Origin: Pectobacterium peruviense
GTDB lineage: Bacteria; Pseudomonadota; Gammaproteobacteria; Enterobacterales; Enterobacteriaceae
DNA: 64,000 bases
Assembly (NCBI RefSeq): GCF_002847345.1
Contig: NZ_LXFV01000031.1
Span: 29,851 to 93,850, forward strand
Direction of reading: 5' to 3'
Shown: piece after piece, positions 39,120 to 50,977 of the stretch
Numbering within the stretch: position 1 is the stretch's first letter
How the letters are laid out: every line of letters begins with the position of its first letter
Notes under the pieces: generated by a model
What the model was told of the DNA's origin: nothing
The model's input: the letters and a program-made list of their open reading frames with translations, nothing else
Database searches by the model: none
Translations under genes and position numbers: made by a program

Positions 39120-40166
39120 ATGGCACACATTGTAACCCTAAATATACCTTCCAGAGAAGATTGGTTGCAGCAACTTGCAGACGTAATTACCGATCCTGAT
39201 GAATTACTGCAACTTTTGGCACTGAACGATCACGCAAAACTCCGGCAAGGCAATGATGCACGTAGGCTTTTTGCTCTGCGAATACCACGCGCATTCGCCG
39301 CCCGGATGCAAAAAGGTAATCCTGACGATCCGTTATTGCTACAAGTATTGACCGCGCGCGAGGAGTTTATCGTCACTCCGGGCTTCACGCATGATCCACT
39401 TGATGAGCAACACAGCGTCGTACCGGGGCTACTGCACAAATATCACAACCGCGCCCTGCTGCTGGTTAAAGGCGGCTGCGCGGTAAACTGCCGCTACTGC
39501 TTTCGCCGCCATTTCCCGTATCAGGATAATCAGGGTAACAAGGCAAACTGGCGTCAGGCGCTGGATTATATCCGCCAACACCCTGAGCTGGATGAGATCA
39601 TTTTTTCCGGCGGCGACCCGCTGATGGCCAAAGACCACGAACTGGACTGGCTGATCACCGAGCTGGAACACATCCCACATCTGAAACGCCTGCGTATTCA
39701 CAGCCGCTTGCCTGTGGTTATCCCCGCACGCATTACCGACGCGCTGTGCGATCGTCTGTCCCGCAGTTCACTTCAGGTGCTGCTGGTGACGCATATTAAC
39801 CACGCGCAGGAAATTGATCCTGATTTAACACAAAGTATGGCGCGTTTGCGCCGCGCAGGCGTGACATTGCTCAATCAAAGCGTGCTGCTGCGTGGCGTGA
39901 ATGACAACGCAGAGACGCTGGCTCGGCTCAGTAATGCATTATTTGATGCGGGTATTCTGCCTTATTACCTGCACGTACTGGATAAAGTCCAGGGTGCTGC
40001 CCATTTTCTGGTGGATGACAATGAAGCTCGCGTCTTAGTCAAAGCGCTAATGAAGAAGGTATCCGGCTATCTGGTGCCACGTCTGGCGCGGGAAATCGGG
40101 GGCGAAGCCAGCAAAACGCCGCTGGATTTAGGGATGAAGCAGCATCAGGACGACGCTGAGCTATAA
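39120..40166 (+). CDS. epmB: EF-P-type lysine 2,3-aminomutase EpmB (YjeK)
   Basis: Radical-SAM enzyme of 348 aa that converts alpha-lysine to (R)-beta-lysine for EF-P modification. The radical-SAM cysteines are in GGCAVNCRYCFRR, and the PLP lysine and C-terminal core PKLAREIGGE-like segment (VPRLAREIGGEASKTPLDL) are intact. It starts MAHIVTLNIPSREDWLQQL like E. coli EpmB. Confidence 0.97.
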   Translation: MAHIVTLNIPSREDWLQQLADVITDPDELLQLLALNDHAKLRQGNDARRLFALRIPRAFAARMQKGNPDDPLLLQVLTAREEFIVTPGFTHDPLDEQHSVVPGLLHKYHNRALLLVKGGCAVNCRYCFRRHFPYQDNQGNKANWRQALDYIRQHPELDEIIFSGGDPLMAKDHELDWLITELEHIPHLKRLRIHSRLPVVIPARITDALCDRLSRSSLQVLLVTHINHAQEIDPDLTQSMARLRRAGVTLLNQSVLLRGVNDNAETLARLSNALFDAGILPYYLHVLDKVQGAAHFLVDDNEARVLVKALMKKVSGYLVPRLAREIGGEASKTPLDLGMKQHQDDAEL

Positions 40167-40186
40167 CACTGGGTGGGTAAAAATAA

Positions 40187-40226
40187 GGTGAGAGCAGGTT
40201 TCCCCCACTCTCACCCGGTTTTTCTT
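40187..40226 (+). terminator. epmB intrinsic terminator
   Basis: Stem GGTGAGAG / CTCTCACC followed by CGGTTTTTC, 20 nt past the epmB stop and just before the converging yjeI stop. Confidence 0.8.
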
Positions 40227-40230
40227 TAGC

Positions 40231-40575
40231 TTAAGGACATTTGTAAACGCTGCCGTTCATCTTGCTGTCTAGCGGCGCAAAGCTTGACCAGAAGGTTTCA
40301 CTCGGGCTGGTTGCACCATAAATAGTATTACCGCCCATCGCCGCCGATTTATTACGCAGATCGTTTGCTGCACCGCGCATAGCACTGCCGTCGCTATGGT
40401 TACCCGCCAGCCAGTTAGACTGACTACCACTAACTTGCCCCAACAGCTGACATTCGCTTCCTGGCTTGGTATCCGTGAACGTCACGGCCTGCCCAGCCGC
40501 GCTAAGTTGACTGCTGCTACTACATCCCGCCAGTAAAACTGCCGCTGATAGACCTAACAAAATACGAACCTGCAT
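40231..40575 (-). CDS. yjeI: Lipoprotein YjeI (DUF4156)
   Basis: Small lipoprotein of 114 aa. Lipobox LLAGC with Cys18, then SSSSQLSAAGQAV and the conserved NWLAGNHSDGSAMRGAANDLRNK matching E. coli YjeI, which also lies next to epmB. Function unknown. Confidence 0.93.
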   Translation of the reverse strand: MQVRILLGLSAAVLLAGCSSSSQLSAAGQAVTFTDTKPGSECQLLGQVSGSQSNWLAGNHSDGSAMRGAANDLRNKSAAMGGNTIYGATSPSETFWSSFAPLDSKMNGSVYKCP

Positions 40576-40618
40576 GTCTTCCTCCTTGCGATTGAAAAAC
40601 CAAAGGGCACAGGCCCGA

Positions 40619-42757
<2,139 letters not shown>

Positions 42758-44134
42758 ATGTCTGCAACTGAAGTATCCGCAAGCGCGAACTCTACCGTTA
42801 TTGCTAAATTTGGCGGCACCAGCGTGGCGGACTTTGACGCCATGAACCGCAGCGCCGATGTGGTGTTATCGAATCCAAATGTACGCGTTGTTGTGCTGTC
42901 GGCATCGGCTGGCATTACCAATTTATTGGTCGCGCTCGCGGAAGGTCAAACGCCGGAAACGCGCGCCGAACATCTGGCGAAAATTCGCCAAATTCAATAC
43001 GCCATCATCGATAAGCTGACCAATCAAAGCGTTATTCGCGATGAGATTGATCGCATGCTGGACAATGTTACCACGCTGTCTGAAGCCGCCGCGCTCGCCA
43101 CGTCTAACGCCCTGACCGACGAATTGGTCAGCCATGGCGAACTGATGTCTACCCTGCTGTTTGTCGAAATTTTGCGTCAGCGTAATGTCGTTGCAGAGTG
43201 GTTTGATGTGCGCAAAATCATGCGTACCGACGATCACTTTGGCCGTGCACAGCCGGATTGCAGCGTGCTGGGCGAGCTAACTCGTAGCCAGTTGCAGCCG
43301 CGCCTTGAACAAGGCCTGGTGATTACCCAAGGCTTTATCGGCAGCGAGGCAAAAGGCCGCACGACCACACTGGGCCGTGGCGGTAGCGATTATACGGCAG
43401 CACTGCTGGGCGAAGCGCTCAACGTCAGCCGGATTGATATCTGGACCGACGTTCCTGGCATCTACACTACCGATCCACGCGTGGTGCCGACGGCAAAACG
43501 CATCGATCAAATCATGTTTGAAGAAGCCGCTGAAATGGCAACATTTGGCGCGAAAGTCCTGCACCCAGCCACGCTATTGCCTGCGGTTCGCAGCGACATT
43601 CCGGTGTTCGTCGGCTCCAGCAAAGATCCGGCTGCTGGCGGTACGCTGGTGTGCAATAAAACCGAAAACCCGCCGCTGTTCCGCGCGCTGGCGCTACGTC
43701 GTAAGCAAACGCTGCTCACGCTATACAGCCTGAACATGCTGCACGCACGCGGCTTTTTGGTCGAAGTTTTCAGCATTTTGGCGCGTCACAATATCTCCGT
43801 TGACCTGATCACCACATCAGAAGTCAACGTGGCGCTCACGCTCGATACGACCGGCTCCACCTCAACGGGCGGCAGTCTGCTGTCCAGCGCCTTGCTGACC
43901 GAGCTGTCATCGCTATGTCGGGTTGAGGTTGAAGAGAATCTGTCGCTGGTTGCGCTGATCGGCAACAAGCTGTCTCAGGCCTGTGGCGTAGGGAAAGAAG
44001 TGTTTGGCGTGCTGGAACCTTTCCGCATTCGCCTGATCTGCTACGGCGCCAGCAGCAACAACCTGTGCTTCCTCGTACCCGGTGACGATGCCGAGCGCGT
44101 AGTGCAGACGCTGCACCGCAGCCTGTTCGAGTAA
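42758..44134 (+). CDS. lysC: Aspartokinase III, lysine-sensitive
   Basis: First enzyme of lysine synthesis, 458 aa, phosphorylating aspartate. KFGGTSVADFDAMNRSAD is the kinase signature, and GRGGSDYTAALL the substrate loop. Two C-terminal ACT domains (RGFLVEVFSILARHNISVDLITTSEV) sense lysine. The first 9 residues exceed E. coli LysC. CACGAGG lies 9 nt before ATG 42758. It is controlled by the leader riboswitch and followed by structured repeat copy A. Confidence 0.98.
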   Translation: MSATEVSASANSTVIAKFGGTSVADFDAMNRSADVVLSNPNVRVVVLSASAGITNLLVALAEGQTPETRAEHLAKIRQIQYAIIDKLTNQSVIRDEIDRMLDNVTTLSEAAALATSNALTDELVSHGELMSTLLFVEILRQRNVVAEWFDVRKIMRTDDHFGRAQPDCSVLGELTRSQLQPRLEQGLVITQGFIGSEAKGRTTTLGRGGSDYTAALLGEALNVSRIDIWTDVPGIYTTDPRVVPTAKRIDQIMFEEAAEMATFGAKVLHPATLLPAVRSDIPVFVGSSKDPAAGGTLVCNKTENPPLFRALALRRKQTLLTLYSLNMLHARGFLVEVFSILARHNISVDLITTSEVNVALTLDTTGSTSTGGSLLSSALLTELSSLCRVEVEENLSLVALIGNKLSQACGVGKEVFGVLEPFRIRLICYGASSNNLCFLVPGDDAERVVQTLHRSLFE

Positions 44135-44184
44135 ATTCGCTCTCTCCGCGCTGTCTCTTAGTCACATTTTATGTGAGCGCGGAT

Positions 44185-44467
44185 TTTGCCCTTATCCGGC
44201 GTCAAAAATTATGCATCGGTGGTCTTGGCCGCCGAGTGAGCGACAGGACGTCGCGAAAGCCAGTGCCGCGTCTGGAACGCGTCACTGGCGGCTCGACTAG
44301 CGGTCAGGAGCACCGATGGAACCGCGTCAGCGGCATAATTTCCGCCGAAAGCCAAGGGGTCACGGGGCGAGCGGCGATTGAACCGCCCCGTGTCGGGCGT
44401 GTGCTAGGAAGTAGCATGAAAATGGCAGTATTATGGCGCACGAAACGATCTCTTAGTCCGCATAACG
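44185..44467 (+). repeat. Structured intergenic repeat, copy A
   Basis: About 283 nt between convergent lysC and yjbB. Hairpins in order: CGGTGG/CCGCCG (44217-44234), GCGAC/GTCGC (44240-44254), GCCAGTG/CACTGGC with inner CGCG/CGCG (44259-44289), CCGC/GCGG (44322-44333), CACGGGGCG/CGCCCCGTG (44361-44392) and TGCTA/TAGCA (44402-44416). The 3' end carries GCGCACGAAAC. The same stems recur, with compensating changes, in copies B and C. No ORF seems real. Confidence 0.88.
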
Positions 44468-44493
44468 ATGACTATCACCTTCCACCAAAGGAA

Positions 44494-46140
44494 TCACAAT
44501 GTTAACGGTGATTCTTCGCGCTCTTCATCTCCATCCTGCTGCACAATCAGAACGTTGTACGCCACCGCACAGAACAGCGAATTCAATCGGTTCATGTCTC
44601 CGAGTAAGCTCAAATGGAGCGAACTGGTTTCCAGACTCTGTACGTTGTGCTGATGTAAGCGATCGACATGCGCATGCGCATAACGGCGGTTCATAATGCG
44701 GAAGCGGTGTTTGGCACGGCGCAGACGTTTCGCGCTGGTGACGTCCTCCGACAGGAAAACTGACAGCCCCAGACGCAGATTCGCCAGTAGTTGTTCATGC
44801 AACTGGTTCAACTCTTCCAGCCCCTGCGCAGAAAACGCCATGCGCACGCCAGATGAATGATTGGCGATGTCATCAGCCATGCGTTCGATAATATCTCCCG
44901 CCTGCTCCAGATTCAGCGCCACTTCGATAACTTCTGCCCAGCGTCGAGAATCTCGTTCATCCAACCCGTCTTTCTGAATCTGCGCCAGATAGAGCTTAAT
45001 TGCGGTATAAAGGATATCGACATCATCATCAAGCCGACGGATCTCCCTCCGCTGCATATGGTCGCCCTGCAAGACTTCACGGTACAAGCGCAGCATCTGC
45101 TCCAGCACATCGCCAATTCGCAGCGTTTCTCGCGCGGCATTGGTCAGCGCCAGCGCAGGGGTATCCAGTGAGCTGGTATCCAGATGACGAGGCTTCATCT
45201 GGAGATCAACCTGCGGCGAGTCAGCAATCATCGCACAGGACAGACGCGCCACCACGCCGGTAAGCGGAATCAGCAGCAGGCAACGAATCAGGTTGTAGAA
45301 CAGGTGGAAGTAGATAACCAACTCTTCGGCACTTAACGGAATGCGCGTCAGCCAGCGCGAAAGCGGTTCAACCAGCGGCAGCACAACCAAGCAGCCGATC
45401 AGCTTGAACAGCATGCTGCCGAGCGCCACGCGTCGGCCTGCCGCATTCTGCGTCGAGGTGCTCATCATCGTCAGTAATCCGCTACCCAGATTGGCACCGA
45501 TGACCAGACACATCGCCACTTCCAGCGAGATCACGCCACTTGCCGTCAAGGTTGCCGTCAACAGCACCGCCGCCAGGCTGGAATAGGTAATCACCGCAAA
45601 CAGCGCGCCAGCCAAGGCGTCCAGCATGACGTCGCCCGTCAATGACGAAAACAGTACCTTCACGCCCGATGTTTGCGTGATCGGAGCCGCAGCAACGACA
45701 ATCATTTCCAGCGCCAGCAAAATCAGCCCCAGCCCAATCGCCACGCGACCAATCTGGCCGACTCGCATCTGTTTACGGCTGAGGAAAAATACCACGCCAA
45801 AAAAAATCAGCAGCGGAGAAAGCCAGGACAGATCGAACGTCAGAATTCGCACCATCAGTGCCGTACCGACATCCGCCCCAAGAATAATCACCAGCGCAGG
45901 GGTTAATGCCACCAGCCCCTGTGAGACAAAAGAGGTGGTCAGCAAAGCAGTCGCATTGCTGCTCTGCACCAGCGCGGTTACGCCAATCCCGGCCATAAAA
46001 GCCAACGGTTTTTTCTCAACGCTATCGCTGAGAACCCGTCGTAACTGGGTGCCATAAACCCGCATGATACCGGTACGCACAATGTGAGTGCCCCACACCA
46101 GTAACGCAATCGCAGAGAGGAGATTCAGCAGTGTTAACAA
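44494..46140 (-). CDS. yjbB: Na+/phosphate cotransporter-family protein YjbB
   Basis: Inner-membrane NptA/PNaS-type protein of 548 aa, near-identical in stretches to E. coli YjbB, which exports phosphate. Two repeats of the signature QSSNAT (GVTALVQSSNATALLTTSF) and GANLGSGL lie in the membrane part, followed by a PhoU-like helical C-terminal domain. I place the start at TTG 46140 (then LTLLNLLSAIALLVWG), with GGAGG 10 nt upstream; an in-frame GTG 14 codons earlier lacks a ribosome site. Confidence 0.92.
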   Translation of the reverse strand: MLTLLNLLSAIALLVWGTHIVRTGIMRVYGTQLRRVLSDSVEKKPLAFMAGIGVTALVQSSNATALLTTSFVSQGLVALTPALVIILGADVGTALMVRILTFDLSWLSPLLIFFGVVFFLSRKQMRVGQIGRVAIGLGLILLALEMIVVAAAPITQTSGVKVLFSSLTGDVMLDALAGALFAVITYSSLAAVLLTATLTASGVISLEVAMCLVIGANLGSGLLTMMSTSTQNAAGRRVALGSMLFKLIGCLVVLPLVEPLSRWLTRIPLSAEELVIYFHLFYNLIRCLLLIPLTGVVARLSCAMIADSPQVDLQMKPRHLDTSSLDTPALALTNAARETLRIGDVLEQMLRLYREVLQGDHMQRREIRRLDDDVDILYTAIKLYLAQIQKDGLDERDSRRWAEVIEVALNLEQAGDIIERMADDIANHSSGVRMAFSAQGLEELNQLHEQLLANLRLGLSVFLSEDVTSAKRLRRAKHRFRIMNRRYAHAHVDRLHQHNVQSLETSSLHLSLLGDMNRLNSLFCAVAYNVLIVQQDGDEEREESPLTL

Positions 46141-46517
46141 AAAGTCCGCGCCTCCAGTTAAACCATGTGTTGGGAAATACACGGTATTGGTGAATACGGT
46201 GTATTGATGAGGTAATGAACAACCATCTTACCAGATGTTGGCGGGCGGTACTGCGAGGCAACCCGCGTCAGAGAAAAATCACGTAACATCAATTAATGAT
46301 TAAAGTTAATTAACTCACAATATTTAAAAAACAGAATCCAAATCAATAAGCCGACAATTTCACCTCACGTCTTTTCCGGTTAACGCTATGCTCTTTTTAT
46401 CTCTATAACTCTTATGGGTTATATGCTTAGAAAACTTTAAGCATGCTTAATATTTAGCAAATTGAGTATGTTAGCGTATGCCCTACAATCCTTCTGACTT
46501 TTTAGTAAGGAAAATGG
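46141..46517. other. Divergent promoter region yjbB / DASS transporter
   Basis: About 380 nt, AT-rich from 46270 on. A small imperfect hairpin (TGCTTA/TAAGCA near 46424-46443) lies upstream of the transporter. Nothing else recognised. Confidence 0.35.
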
Positions 46518-47972
46518 ATGAAGACCAAAACCTCGTATGGACTAAACTGGTTCCCACTGATCGTTATTCTTGCCATCGCCGCTTTTTTTTGGCAAATGGA
46601 ACCCCCAACAGGCTTAAACCCCGCCGCCTGGCACTCTGCCGTCATCTTCGTGGCTACAATCGTTTGTATTGTTGCTAACGTTCTCCCAATTGGCGCAATC
46701 GGTATTATCAGTATTACGCTCTTTGCACTGACGTACGCCGCGGGAGATAAAACGGCCAGCGGCGCGATACAAACGGCTCTCAGCGATCTGAACAGCTCGC
46801 TGATCTGGCTGATTGTTGTCGCCTTCATGATCGCACGCGGCTTTATCAAAACGGGGCTGGGTCGCCGTATCGCCTTGCAGATGATCCGTCTGCTAGGAAA
46901 ACGGACTCTCGGACTAGCTTACGGTCTGGCCTTTGCCGATCTGGTGCTTTCCCCCGCGATGCCGAGCAACACCGCTCGCTGCGGCGGGATTATTTATCCG
47001 ATTGCCGATTCGCTGTCGCGTAGCTTTGATTCCAAGCCGGAAGACGCGTCGCGCAGTAAGATTGGGACCTTCCTGATTACCTGTATCGGTAACGTTAACG
47101 ACGTGACGGCGGCGCTGTTTATGACTGCCTATACTGGCAACCTGCTGGCAGTGAAGCTCGCGGCCAACGCAGGCGTTACCATTACCTGGGGAAGCTGGTT
47201 TCTGGCGGCGCTCGTCCCCTGCCTAATCTCTCTGGCGGTGGTCCCGCTGCTCGTCTATTGGCTGACCAAACCGGAAATTCGCCATACGCCGAATGCGCCA
47301 AAGCTGGCCGTCGCAGAGTTGGAAAAGATGGGTAGCATGAGCCGTGGTGAGTGGCTCATGGCCTTCACCGTTATCCTGCTGCTGGTATTGTGGATTTTTG
47401 GCGACCGCTTAGGTGTGGATGCGACGACCGCCTCCTTCGTCGGGCTTTCCTTCCTGCTGTTAACCGGCGTACTAAGCTGGGAAGACGTGAAGAGCGAGAA
47501 AGGTGCCTGGGATACGCTAATTTGGTTCGCCGCCCTGCTGATGATGGCAAATCAGTTGAAAAAGCTTGGCTTCACCAACTGGTTCGGCGATCTCATCGGC
47601 AGCAATATTGGCCATTTGATGCAGGGAACAAGCTGGGTATTGGTACTGCTACTGCTGAATGCGGCCTATTTCTACACCCACTATTTCTTCGCTAGCGGCA
47701 ATGCGCAGATCGCCGCACTTTTTGCGGTGTTCCTCGGTGTCGGGATCAACCTGAACATTCCAGCTGTGCCGATGGCGTTCATGCTGGCATTTACCAGTAG
47801 CCTGTACTGCTCGCTGACGCAATATACTCACGCTCGCGGCCCCATTCTGTTCGGTGCTGGCTACGTGCCTACTGCCGTCTGGTGGCGCACTGGCTTTGTC
47901 GTCAGTCTGGTGAATCAGGCGATCTTTATGGGAGCGGGTTTATTGTGGTGGAAAGTGATTGGTCTGTATTGA
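46518..47972 (+). CDS. DASS-family dicarboxylate/anion:Na+ transporter
   Basis: Inner-membrane transporter of 484 aa with about twelve segments. MPSNTARCGGIIYPIADSLS is the SNT signature of the DASS (CitT/TtdT) family, and the second SNT-like motif is near CSLTQYTHARGPILFGAGYV. Substrates in the family are di- and tricarboxylates such as citrate, succinate and tartrate; the specific one is not readable. Ribosome site AAGGAAA precedes ATG 46518. Confidence 0.9.
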   Translation: MKTKTSYGLNWFPLIVILAIAAFFWQMEPPTGLNPAAWHSAVIFVATIVCIVANVLPIGAIGIISITLFALTYAAGDKTASGAIQTALSDLNSSLIWLIVVAFMIARGFIKTGLGRRIALQMIRLLGKRTLGLAYGLAFADLVLSPAMPSNTARCGGIIYPIADSLSRSFDSKPEDASRSKIGTFLITCIGNVNDVTAALFMTAYTGNLLAVKLAANAGVTITWGSWFLAALVPCLISLAVVPLLVYWLTKPEIRHTPNAPKLAVAELEKMGSMSRGEWLMAFTVILLLVLWIFGDRLGVDATTASFVGLSFLLLTGVLSWEDVKSEKGAWDTLIWFAALLMMANQLKKLGFTNWFGDLIGSNIGHLMQGTSWVLVLLLLNAAYFYTHYFFASGNAQIAALFAVFLGVGINLNIPAVPMAFMLAFTSSLYCSLTQYTHARGPILFGAGYVPTAVWWRTGFVVSLVNQAIFMGAGLLWWKVIGLY

Positions 47973-48013
47973 TATATTAGACTTGCGACAAATAACAAAA
48001 TGAGACTAGCAGC

Positions 48014-48790
48014 ATGGATGTGGATAAGTTTATGGGTTCTGCAATGGGCTTCACCAAAAGCCCATTGGGTATTATTGCATTGTTTATTGTACTAGTGTAC
48101 GCCATAGCGTCATTTGTTGTTACTTTTGGAAGTAATATACAAGACCATGTTTCTCTATTAATATATTTCATGATTACGTTCCCTTTTGTCGTATTCTTAG
48201 GGTTTTTATGGTTGGTCGGATGGCATCATCAAAAGCTATATGGCCCTGCAGATTTTAAAAATGAAGATAATTACCTTAAAACACAGTTAGTTTCGATAGC
48301 ATCTCTTAGTATTGCGATGACAAAAGATGGGAAAGAAAACACAAATACACCAATATTTCAACTCAATGAGATAGTTGATCTTGTATTACAAAATCCTCAA
48401 AAGGAATCATCTACTAGAGCATGGAGAAATCGAATCCTTTGGGTAGATGATCATCCCGAGAACAATGTCTATGAAAGAACGGCCTTTGAAGCACAAGGTA
48501 TCAAATTTTCATTATCTCTCTCAACTGACGATGCATTATTTGAGTTGGAACATAATAAATTCTCGGTAATTATTTCCGACATGGGAAGAAAAGAAGGCGA
48601 TAATGAAGGTTATATATTGCTAGAAAAAATAAGACAAAAAAATATTCGAACACCCTTTATAATATACGCAAGCTCTAACTTACCTGAGCATAAATTAATG
48701 GCAAGAGAACGCGGGGCCGTTGGTTCAACAAATAGAGCCGACGAGCTTTACCAACTCGTTATGAGTGTAATAGCTTCATCCCACGAATAG
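48014..48790 (+). CDS. Two-helix membrane protein with atypical receiver domain
   Basis: A 258-aa protein. Two N-terminal membrane helices (IIALFIVLVYAIASFVVTFG and LLIYFMITFPFVVFLGFLWLV) precede a linker and a C-terminal response-regulator-like domain. In the receiver, the acidic pair is WVDDHP and the phospho-acceptor Asp sits in IISDMGR, with TPFIIYASS after it. The usual Lys is replaced: the position reads GAVGSTNR. Strongly AT-rich compared with neighbours, which suggests transfer. Related membrane-plus-receiver proteins appear in defence-like contexts, but I cannot assign a function. Confidence 0.7.
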   Translation: MDVDKFMGSAMGFTKSPLGIIALFIVLVYAIASFVVTFGSNIQDHVSLLIYFMITFPFVVFLGFLWLVGWHHQKLYGPADFKNEDNYLKTQLVSIASLSIAMTKDGKENTNTPIFQLNEIVDLVLQNPQKESSTRAWRNRILWVDDHPENNVYERTAFEAQGIKFSLSLSTDDALFELEHNKFSVIISDMGRKEGDNEGYILLEKIRQKNIRTPFIIYASSNLPEHKLMARERGAVGSTNRADELYQLVMSVIASSHE

Positions 48791-48815
48791 AAATATATTT
48801 TTTTAGTAAAAATAA

Positions 48816-48848
48816 GTAGCACAGATAGTAAAGTGACTACCTGTGCTA
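48816..48848 (-). terminator. Terminator of the siderophore receptor gene
   Basis: Imperfect hairpin with arms CTGTGCTA / TAGCACAG and further inner pairing, lying 8 nt past the receptor stop on the minus strand and followed by TTATTTTTACT. Confidence 0.65.
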
Positions 48849-48855
48849 TCAAATA

Positions 48856-50961
48856 TCAAAAAGTGTATAGGACGCTGCCGACTACGCTGCGCTCTGCACC
48901 GAAGTAACAGAACTCCAGCGAGTTACAGGCCGCTACATAGCGTTTATCGGTCAGGTTGTTGACGTTAAGCTGCGCACTCAGCCCTTTCAGACCCACTTTC
49001 GAGAGGTCGTATCCTACCGCCATATCCACCAGCGTATAGGAAGGCAGCGTATGGGTGTTGGCGCGATCGGAGGTCACACCGTTCACGTAACGCACACCGG
49101 AGCCAATGGTCAGGCCATCCAATAGACCGCTTTTCACATCATAGCTGGCCCAGGCGCTGGCCTGATTGCGTGGCGCGTATACGGCACGTTTTCCTTGCTC
49201 AGCCACGCTGCTTTTCTTATAGCGAATATCCGTATAGGTATAAGCCGCTTGTAGACGCAGATTATCGGTAATATGGTTCACCGCCTCCAGCTCTACCCCT
49301 TCCGATTCGATTTCACCAACGGAGCGGTAAGGATCGTTAGGCTGAACTTTCGTGGCGACATTTTTCTGATTAATACGGAAGACCGACAGACTGTACTGAT
49401 CCTGAGAGCCTTCCGGCTGATACTTCATCCCCGCTTCCCACTGTTTACCTTTCATCGGCTCCAGCACGTTGCCGTTATCATCAGCGAAGCTGGTCGGCGT
49501 AAAGGCCGTAGAATAGCTGATATACGGTGCAAAACCGTTATCAAACAGATAGAGCAAGGCCGCACGCGAGCTAAAGTTGTTTTTATCAAGTTCACTATGT
49601 GTGCCATTGGTATGGTTAACGTGGGTTACTTTCACCCGATCGTGGCGACCACCCAGCGTTAAGCGCCAGCGCTCCCAGCTCATTTGATCTTGTAGATAGA
49701 TCCCCGTCTGTTGCAGTTTATGTTTTTCCAGCGTGTTGGACATTGCAGTTGGACCCGAACCGTAAACAGGGTTAAATGCGTCGATTTCCGGGAAGGAGCC
49801 TGAGGGCCAGTCCACATTATTATTACGTTGCTGATAGTCGATCCCCACCAGCAGGCGATGATTTACTGCGCCCGTATCCACACTGCCATCAAGCTGATTA
49901 TCTAACGTTAACGCAGACAGCGATTCACGGGAACCGGAGTAGTAACGAGTCAGCGTATCCGCGCTCGGCTGCGTCCAGCCATAGGCGTAGACCTGATCTA
50001 AATGGACTTTAGTGCGCAGGTAACGCAGCTTTTGACGCACCGCCCAACCGCTATCGAAGCCATGCTCAAAGTTGTATCCCACCATGTTTTGCTTACGGTC
50101 GTATTTCTCATAATTCTCTTCCCCTTCATAGAAGGTGTTCGAGATTTTCCGCCCGTTATGCGCCACCACGGTGCCTTCATACGGTAGGCCAGAGTGGCTA
50201 CCGCCTTCAGGATCACGTTGCAGGTAAGCCATGAATTCCAGACGCGTCTTGTCGGAAATCCGCCACAGCAGACTAGGCGCAATCGCATAGCGCTCTTCTT
50301 TGGTCTTTTTGAACTGCGTATCGGCTTCGCGCACAATTCCACCCAGACGGAACGCAAACCGCTCGTCATCGTCCAGCGGACCAGTAACGTCAAATGCTGC
50401 GCCACGCTGCGCATTATTGCCCGCAAACAGTTTGATCTGTCCGCTGCGGTCGAACGAAGGCTGACGAGAATTCAGCGCCACAATTCCGCCCGGTGAAGAA
50501 CGTCCATAGAGTACAGACGCGGGGCCTCTAACCACTTCAATGCTGTCAAGAAACCAAGGATCGACCACCAGCGAGCTATGAGAGTTGGTATCCCCCATCA
50601 TCTTCAGCCCGTCGAGATAGACGTTATCCAGACTGCCGTCAGAAAAGCCGCGCAGCACCATATAATCAAAGCGGTTAGAAGCACCAATCTGATTATTGAA
50701 CACGCCCGGTGTATAGCCGACCGCCTGCCGAACGCTGGTCGCCCCTTGTTCCTGAATTTGATCGCGCGTAATGATAGAAACGGCCTGAGGAGTCTCAATA
50801 TCGGGCGTTTCCAACTTGGTTGCACCGCGTTGTGTTTGAGACGTCACGACTAGCGTATCGCCCTGAGAAGAAGAGGATGGCGTATCCTGCGCGAGTGCCG
50901 ACACAGTAAATCCACTGGTGAAACAGCCAACCACCAGCGCCAGCCGCGTTTTTCTGAACAT
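48856..50961 (-). CDS. foxA: TonB-dependent siderophore receptor (FoxA/FhuA family)
   Basis: Outer-membrane receptor of 701 aa importing ferric hydroxamate siderophores. The signal peptide is MFRKTRLALVVGCFTSGFTVSALA. The TonB box is near DTLVVTSQ, the plug domain contains VRQAVGYTPGV and VVRGPASVLYGRSSPGGIV, and the barrel ends in FGAERSVVGSVLYTF with terminal Phe. The best fit I recall is the ferrioxamine receptor FoxA; ferrichrome is the alternative. ATG 50961 has GGAG upstream. A Fur-like site precedes it and the AraC regulator is next to it. Confidence 0.85.
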   Translation of the reverse strand: MFRKTRLALVVGCFTSGFTVSALAQDTPSSSSQGDTLVVTSQTQRGATKLETPDIETPQAVSIITRDQIQEQGATSVRQAVGYTPGVFNNQIGASNRFDYMVLRGFSDGSLDNVYLDGLKMMGDTNSHSSLVVDPWFLDSIEVVRGPASVLYGRSSPGGIVALNSRQPSFDRSGQIKLFAGNNAQRGAAFDVTGPLDDDERFAFRLGGIVREADTQFKKTKEERYAIAPSLLWRISDKTRLEFMAYLQRDPEGGSHSGLPYEGTVVAHNGRKISNTFYEGEENYEKYDRKQNMVGYNFEHGFDSGWAVRQKLRYLRTKVHLDQVYAYGWTQPSADTLTRYYSGSRESLSALTLDNQLDGSVDTGAVNHRLLVGIDYQQRNNNVDWPSGSFPEIDAFNPVYGSGPTAMSNTLEKHKLQQTGIYLQDQMSWERWRLTLGGRHDRVKVTHVNHTNGTHSELDKNNFSSRAALLYLFDNGFAPYISYSTAFTPTSFADDNGNVLEPMKGKQWEAGMKYQPEGSQDQYSLSVFRINQKNVATKVQPNDPYRSVGEIESEGVELEAVNHITDNLRLQAAYTYTDIRYKKSSVAEQGKRAVYAPRNQASAWASYDVKSGLLDGLTIGSGVRYVNGVTSDRANTHTLPSYTLVDMAVGYDLSKVGLKGLSAQLNVNNLTDKRYVAACNSLEFCYFGAERSVVGSVLYTF

Positions 50962-50977
50962 GGGAATCTCCACAGAC

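Noticed and set aside
44173..44505. 110-aa open frame inside repeat copy A, and similar frames in copy C (57527-57904)
   Set aside because: The frames follow the RNA-like element, are not conserved in copy B, and differences preserve base pairing rather than codons.
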